A stretch of 9,405 nucleotides of DNA, taken from NCBI GenBank assembly GCA_031278135.1, contig JAITKY010000110.1, positions 1-9,405 on the forward strand, given 5' to 3'. Of this stretch, positions 5,792 through 9,405 are shown one piece after another. The position numbers and the translations under genes are program-made. This stretch comes from Prevotellaceae bacterium (GTDB lineage Bacteria; Bacteroidota; Bacteroidia; Bacteroidales; UBA932). The notes under the pieces were generated by a model, which made no database searches, was not told the DNA's origin, and was given only the letters and a program-made list of their open reading frames with translations. Positions within the stretch are counted from its first letter, which is position 1, and each line of letters starts with the position of its first letter.

Positions 5792-6427
5792 ATGAGACGA
5801 TTACCCGTTTATCTCCTGTTGGACACTTCGGGCTCGATGAAAGGCGAGCCGATAGAATCCGTGAAAGTGGGATTAGAATCGATGATTGCAAGTCTCCGAC
5901 AAGATCCTTTTGCTTTGGAATCGGTGTATATCAGTATAATCACTTTCGACAGAGAAGTAAAACAGATTCTCCCGCTCACCGAGTTGGAGAATCTGCAACT
6001 TCCCGAAATCGTAACGCCCGATTCGGGACCGACGCATCTCGGCGCCGCACTCGAAGTCCTCTGTCAAAAAGTCGACACGGAAGTGCAATTGAGTACTCCC
6101 GAAAAAAAGGGTGACTGGATGCCTTTACTGTTCATTATGACCGACGGCAAACCATCCGATTTACAGAAATATAACCAGATGATACCGGAAATAAAAAAGC
6201 GTCATTTCGGCAGTATAATCGCATGTGCGGCAGGAGCAAAATCCGACCCTAAACCGTTAGAACTGCTGACCGATCGGGTATATTCGCTCGACACTACCGA
6301 CAGCGCTACATTCCGGCAGTTTTTCAAATGGGTATCGGCGTCGGTAAGCGTCGGAAACCGAAGCATCGGAGCAAGCAACGAAATACAGTTGCCGCCCCCG
6401 CCACCGGAAGTACATACGGTGATTTAA
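5792..6427 (+). CDS. TerY-like vWA domain protein, second copy
   Basis: A 211-residue paralogue of the preceding gene, similar along its whole length (roughly half the residues by eye). The MIDAS residues are complete: DTSGS (11-15), Thr 81 in GPTHLGAAL, and Asp 118 in IMTDGKPSD. It shares MRRLPVYLLLDTSGSM, the FFKWVSASVS segment near residues 167-176, and the tail LPPPPPEVHTVI (200-211). It starts one base after the previous stop, without space for a separate ribosome-binding region, which supports coupling. It is the last gene of the Ter operon; a new promoter follows within 30 bases. The likely role is a second, perhaps differently tuned, metal-dependent scaffold for the TerD-family proteins. 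Alternatives such as homo- versus heterodimer partners cannot be separated from sequence. Confidence 0.88.
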   Translation: MRRLPVYLLLDTSGSMKGEPIESVKVGLESMIASLRQDPFALESVYISIITFDREVKQILPLTELENLQLPEIVTPDSGPTHLGAALEVLCQKVDTEVQLSTPEKKGDWMPLLFIMTDGKPSDLQKYNQMIPEIKKRHFGSIIACAAGAKSDPKPLELLTDRVYSLDTTDSATFRQFFKWVSASVSVGNRSIGASNEIQLPPPPPEVHTVI

Positions 6428-6429
6428 AA

Positions 6430-6459
6430 TTTGCATATCAAAAAAATATTATATATTTG
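6430..6459 (+). promoter_or_regulatory. Strong Bacteroidota promoter match
   Basis: TTTG at 6430-6433 and TATATTTG at 6452-6459 match the -33 and -7 elements with an 18-base spacer, close to the consensus layout. It begins just past the stop of the second vWA gene (6425-6427) and would give a leader of about 45 bases to the lipoprotein gene at 6513. No terminator hairpin is visible between the two operons, so read-through from the Ter operon is possible. Confidence 0.65.
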
Positions 6460-6512
6460 TACCGGTTTTAAACAAAAGTAACTATATTTAATATCTTATT
6501 AAACAAATTTTT

Positions 6513-7682
6513 ATGAGAAAAGTATTAGACAAATTTTTATTAATTTTCCTTGTGATGCCGGTATTATATTCGTGCATCAACAACAATTACGATCTGGACG
6601 ATATCGACGACAGCGTCGGTTTAAGTCCTGCAATTACCTTGCCGATAGGCACTATACGCACAGGCATAATAGATTTTATCGAAGGTGCCGGAATAAGTGG
6701 CGATATTCTGGTCAAAACAACGGATACTCTTTATATTGTGTACAATGGTTCGATGTCGTTATCACCTTCAATTCCACTATTTGACTATGTACCGTCCGAT
6801 ATTATTTATTTTAATAACCTGCCGCCGGAGATGCCGCCCAGTATTCAATTCGGTTTTGGAGAAGGCGCCGGAAGCGTAGACATCGACGTTTTCAAAGATC
6901 TGGAAGCAAATGGTAACGTGTTGCGCCCGTCGGATCCCAGAATTTACTGTACAATACGCAATTATTTAGGCGTTGATATTGGCGTTGATATTAACGGTAT
7001 CTCGTCTTACGGTGTCTCGTCTTATGGAAACGATACACTGATAAATGCAGTTTTCGGAAATGGAGTTACTTCTCATTCGATAGATGTTGGAACCGCTCCG
7101 GAGCCTGGAAAATATGCCGAACGGAAGGAGGTTTTCAACAAAAAAAATGGTGGAATGAACAGGCTGTTTCTGATTTCACCCGAACACCTGTCTTTCGATT
7201 TCAGAGTTGATCTGGACATACCCGACGACGGGTTCATAGTAAAAGACCAATATATCGACGTAGACTACAAAGTCGAAATACCAATGACTTTCGCTAAGGG
7301 CACACAACTGTCTTACGCCGACACTCTGGATTTCGATTTGAGCGGCGAAGATTTTATAAGCAACCTCGACGAATTGAGGTTATGGATAGGATATGAAAAC
7401 AGTTTACGAATGTCAGTAAGTTTGGAAGTACTGTTTCTCGACAATTATAAAAAAGTAGTATCCAATATTGAAAAAAAGGAATTTAAAATGGAGGCGGCGA
7501 AAAAAGGTACGCACACTCTCTCATTCAAGCAAAGTGAATTTGAAGATGCTAAAAAAGCATCTTATATCGTTCTTAAATCCGCAATCAAAACAGACGACAA
7601 CAGCGTTGAAGTCAATATCCATCCATTGGACTCCATCAGTCTGAAATTAAGCGCTTATGCAAAAATAAATATCTTAAATTAA
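6513..7682 (+). CDS. Lipoprotein of unrecognised family
   Basis: A 389-residue protein with a type II signal peptide: basic start MRK, hydrophobic core to about residue 18, then the lipobox LYSC with Cys 21. The mature start CINNNYDLDDIDD is acidic and Asn-rich, as in surface lipoproteins of Bacteroidota. The rest looks beta-rich: many alternating polar/hydrophobic strands, PxIPL and Gly-rich loops, and no catalytic motif that I recognise. Residues 153-171 contain two back-to-back short duplications (GVDI twice, then two SSYG-type units). The gene is 11 bases upstream of a DUF5723-like outer-membrane gene, so the two are likely cotranscribed and may be partners at the outer membrane. I do not assign a function. 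Confidence 0.8.
   Translation: MRKVLDKFLLIFLVMPVLYSCINNNYDLDDIDDSVGLSPAITLPIGTIRTGIIDFIEGAGISGDILVKTTDTLYIVYNGSMSLSPSIPLFDYVPSDIIYFNNLPPEMPPSIQFGFGEGAGSVDIDVFKDLEANGNVLRPSDPRIYCTIRNYLGVDIGVDINGISSYGVSSYGNDTLINAVFGNGVTSHSIDVGTAPEPGKYAERKEVFNKKNGGMNRLFLISPEHLSFDFRVDLDIPDDGFIVKDQYIDVDYKVEIPMTFAKGTQLSYADTLDFDLSGEDFISNLDELRLWIGYENSLRMSVSLEVLFLDNYKKVVSNIEKKEFKMEAAKKGTHTLSFKQSEFEDAKKASYIVLKSAIKTDDNSVEVNIHPLDSISLKLSAYAKINILN
6969..7025 (+). repeat. Adjacent 12-base and 15-base tandem duplications within the lipoprotein gene
   Basis: GGCGTTGATATT is repeated exactly (6969-6980 and 6981-6992). Four bases later comes a 15-base unit, 6996-7010, repeated at 7011-7025 with two differences. Both keep the reading frame and duplicate GVDI and a GISSY/GVSSY unit. 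Confidence 0.8.
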
Positions 7683-7693
7683 CGAAAAAGAAC

Positions 7694-9223
7694 ATGAAAA
7701 CAAATTATAGAAGATACGCACACACTATTATCATTGCCATGATTGCCCTGTCTGCGGCAATAACCACTGTACCTGCGCAGGTAAACACGCTTTACTACAT
7801 GAAAACGGTATCGACACGTCACGAATTAAACCCCTCGTTCCAGCCTTTGCCGAACGGATATTATTCCACAATACCGGTAGTTTCGGGTTTTTATGTCGGA
7901 GCCGGCAACAATTCACTGTCGCTCGATAATGTTCTTTATCCCAAAATGATAAATGGAGAATATAAAACTATTTGGTTCTATCATAATGAAGGCAATATCG
8001 ACGATTTTTACAACAGTTTGAAGAAAACTACGAGGTTATACGCCGAAGCCGACCTTCGGCTGTTTGCATTCGGTATCAGGATGCCCCATAATTCGTACCT
8101 CACGGTCGGATTAAATACAAAAATGAACACCGGTATTTTTATACCCAAAGATCTTATAAAATTTTTCACGTACGGAACTCCTGACCCCGAAAATGGAAAC
8201 TCTTTCGACCTCAGCAATCTTGGAGTCAGATCGAATGTTTATACCGAACTCGCAACAGGATATTCACGGGTAATAGACGAAAAACTGACCGTAGGCGGAA
8301 AATTTAAATTGCTCATGGGACACACTAATACAATAATGAAATTTAACAGATTCACCCTGAATGCGTCGAAAGACAAATGGGATTTCGACATAAAAGGCAC
8401 GATAAATATGAGCGGTCCCTTTAAATACGAAATGGACGACCAGGAAAAAATCAACGGACTTAAATTCAGTCCAACCGACTACTTGTGTGGGTTTGGCGCT
8501 GCGATCGATCTGGGCGCTAACTATAAACTGTTCGACGACAAACTGAATGTGTCGGCAGCATTGCTCGATTTGGGATTCATCAATTGGAAAGCTAAAAATT
8601 CTGCCAATATGCCCATCGAAGGATCTTTCGACTTCGACGGGATAGATATCAATATCAAAGACGGCGACGCTAACTGGGACGAAGGATATTTCGACAATGT
8701 TATGGATAACATAGAATACTCAACGACATACAAGCCGTATGCTTCGGCTCTTGCTACCAAAGTGCTGATAGGAGCCGAATACAGTATCATGGACAATCAA
8801 TTGACTTTCGGCGGACTGTCGAAAAGCACGATAATCAACAAATCGGTGTTTCAGGAAATCACCGCTTCAGCCAATTATCTTCCATTCGATTTCTTGAACT
8901 TGTCGCTCAGCTATTCGCTGTTGAACGGACGTTTCGGAACAATCGGTCTGGGCATAGGCGGACGGATGGGACCAGTCAATATCTTTATCGCCAGTGACTA
9001 CTTCCCAGCAAAATATACAAAACAGTTTGTCCCGTATAAAAACAAATCAATCAATGTTCAATATGGATTTTTGTTTAATTTCGGATACAGCGCTAAAAAG
9101 AATGCCGACGACGATAAAGATGGCGTTCAAAACAGATACGACAAATGTCCCGACACTCCAGCTGATGTACTTGTCAACCAATATGGTTGCCCTGTAGAAA
9201 ACGTCGCAAAACAAGACTTATAA
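7694..9223 (+). CDS. DUF5723-like outer-membrane protein with C-terminal TSP3 repeat
   Basis: A 509-residue protein. Residues 1-28 are a Sec signal peptide (TIIIAMIALSAAI core, cleavage near VPA-Q). The mature N-terminus, NTLYYMKTVSTRHELNPSFQP (31-51) and GAGNNSLSLDNVLYP (73-87), matches the Bacteroidota family annotated DUF5723. Many alternating amphipathic strands with aromatic ends (for example LTVGGKFKLLMG, LNVSAALLDLGF and LNLSLSYSLLNG) suggest a transmembrane beta-barrel. Residues 472-500 (DDDKDGVQNRYDKCP through GCP) form a thrombospondin type 3-like Ca2+-binding repeat. In many relatives of this layout such a repeat leads into an OmpA peptidoglycan-binding domain; here the protein ends nine residues later with no OmpA domain. 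It is partnered with the lipoprotein gene 11 bases upstream. Its transported substrate or role is unknown. Confidence 0.8.
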   Translation: MKTNYRRYAHTIIIAMIALSAAITTVPAQVNTLYYMKTVSTRHELNPSFQPLPNGYYSTIPVVSGFYVGAGNNSLSLDNVLYPKMINGEYKTIWFYHNEGNIDDFYNSLKKTTRLYAEADLRLFAFGIRMPHNSYLTVGLNTKMNTGIFIPKDLIKFFTYGTPDPENGNSFDLSNLGVRSNVYTELATGYSRVIDEKLTVGGKFKLLMGHTNTIMKFNRFTLNASKDKWDFDIKGTINMSGPFKYEMDDQEKINGLKFSPTDYLCGFGAAIDLGANYKLFDDKLNVSAALLDLGFINWKAKNSANMPIEGSFDFDGIDINIKDGDANWDEGYFDNVMDNIEYSTTYKPYASALATKVLIGAEYSIMDNQLTFGGLSKSTIINKSVFQEITASANYLPFDFLNLSLSYSLLNGRFGTIGLGIGGRMGPVNIFIASDYFPAKYTKQFVPYKNKSINVQYGFLFNFGYSAKKNADDDKDGVQNRYDKCPDTPADVLVNQYGCPVENVAKQDL

Positions 9224-9249
9224 TAAGTACGCTGATGATGCAATTTTAG

Positions 9250-9405
9250 AAGAATTATAATGCGGGGGACAGGCAGGGAATAAAGAATGATATTAATGGG
9301 AAAGATGGAAATATTTGGTCACTAAATAATCAAATTGTTTTTGATGTCCCGGAAGAATTATTGGATGAAACCGGATTTGAATTAAATCCCGTATTACAAA
9401 TATGG
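9250..9405 (+). CDS. Partial open frame of unknown identity, no start codon seen
   Basis: After a stop at 9247-9249 this frame stays open for 52 codons to the window edge. It contains NDINGKDGNIWSLNNQ, then IVFDVPEELLDETGF and LNPVLQIW, which reads like genuine protein rather than a random frame. There is no in-frame ATG, and the upstream side is closed by the stop, so it may be the 3' remnant of a displaced gene, or a gene with a non-ATG start or one starting further downstream. I do not recognise the family. The gap from 9224 to 9249 holds nothing clear. Confidence 0.35.

Noticed and set aside
5517..5795. 92-codon plus-strand frame inside the first vWA gene as an independent gene
   Set aside because: It is a basic, out-of-frame shadow of the vWA gene; only its last codons matter, as the possible endpoint of slippage at the C8 tract.
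9198..9260. Frameshifted continuation of the DUF5723-like protein
   Set aside because: The alternative frame gives only about 20 residues (ending ADDAILEEL) without OmpA-domain features, so a frameshift is not supported.

Overview
The window looks like a chromosomal segment from a Bacteroidota bacterium, most likely Bacteroidales. Three intergenic regions carry the -7 element typical of this phylum (TAnnTTTG). Starts are preceded by A-rich rather than purine Shine-Dalgarno sequence. The last full gene encodes an outer-membrane protein of the DUF5723 type. All genes that can be supported lie on the plus strand.

Layout. Positions 1-298 hold four tandem copies of a 73-base, imperfectly palindromic repeat. 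Each copy carries a perfect DnaA-box nonamer. A first transcription unit (467-2373) has an exported two-lobed aspartyl protease with a C-terminal PDZ-like region, overlapping by four bases a helix-turn-helix regulator whose S24/LexA-like C-terminal domain has lost its catalytic serine. A second unit (2627-6427) is a tight six-gene tellurium-resistance (Ter) type operon: TerD-family, TerA-like, TerD-family, TerZ-like, then two tandem TerY-like von Willebrand A (vWA) proteins. A third unit (6513-9223) has its own strong promoter match and encodes an unrecognised lipoprotein followed by a DUF5723-like outer-membrane protein that ends in a calcium-binding TSP3-type repeat. The last 180 bases hold an open frame without a start codon that runs off the edge.

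How the parts may work together. The four TerD-fold proteins are predicted cytoplasmic, mostly Ca2+-binding stress proteins. The two vWA proteins have complete metal-binding (MIDAS) sites and are the sort of component that organises Ter complexes. The usual membrane partner TerC, the TerB domain protein, and the kinase and phosphatase often linked to TerY are not in this window. The most interesting signals are the paired TerY-like paralogues that share a C-terminal polyproline tail, an eight-C tract in the first of those tails, the protease/inactive-S24 regulator overlap just upstream, and the DnaA-box repeat array.
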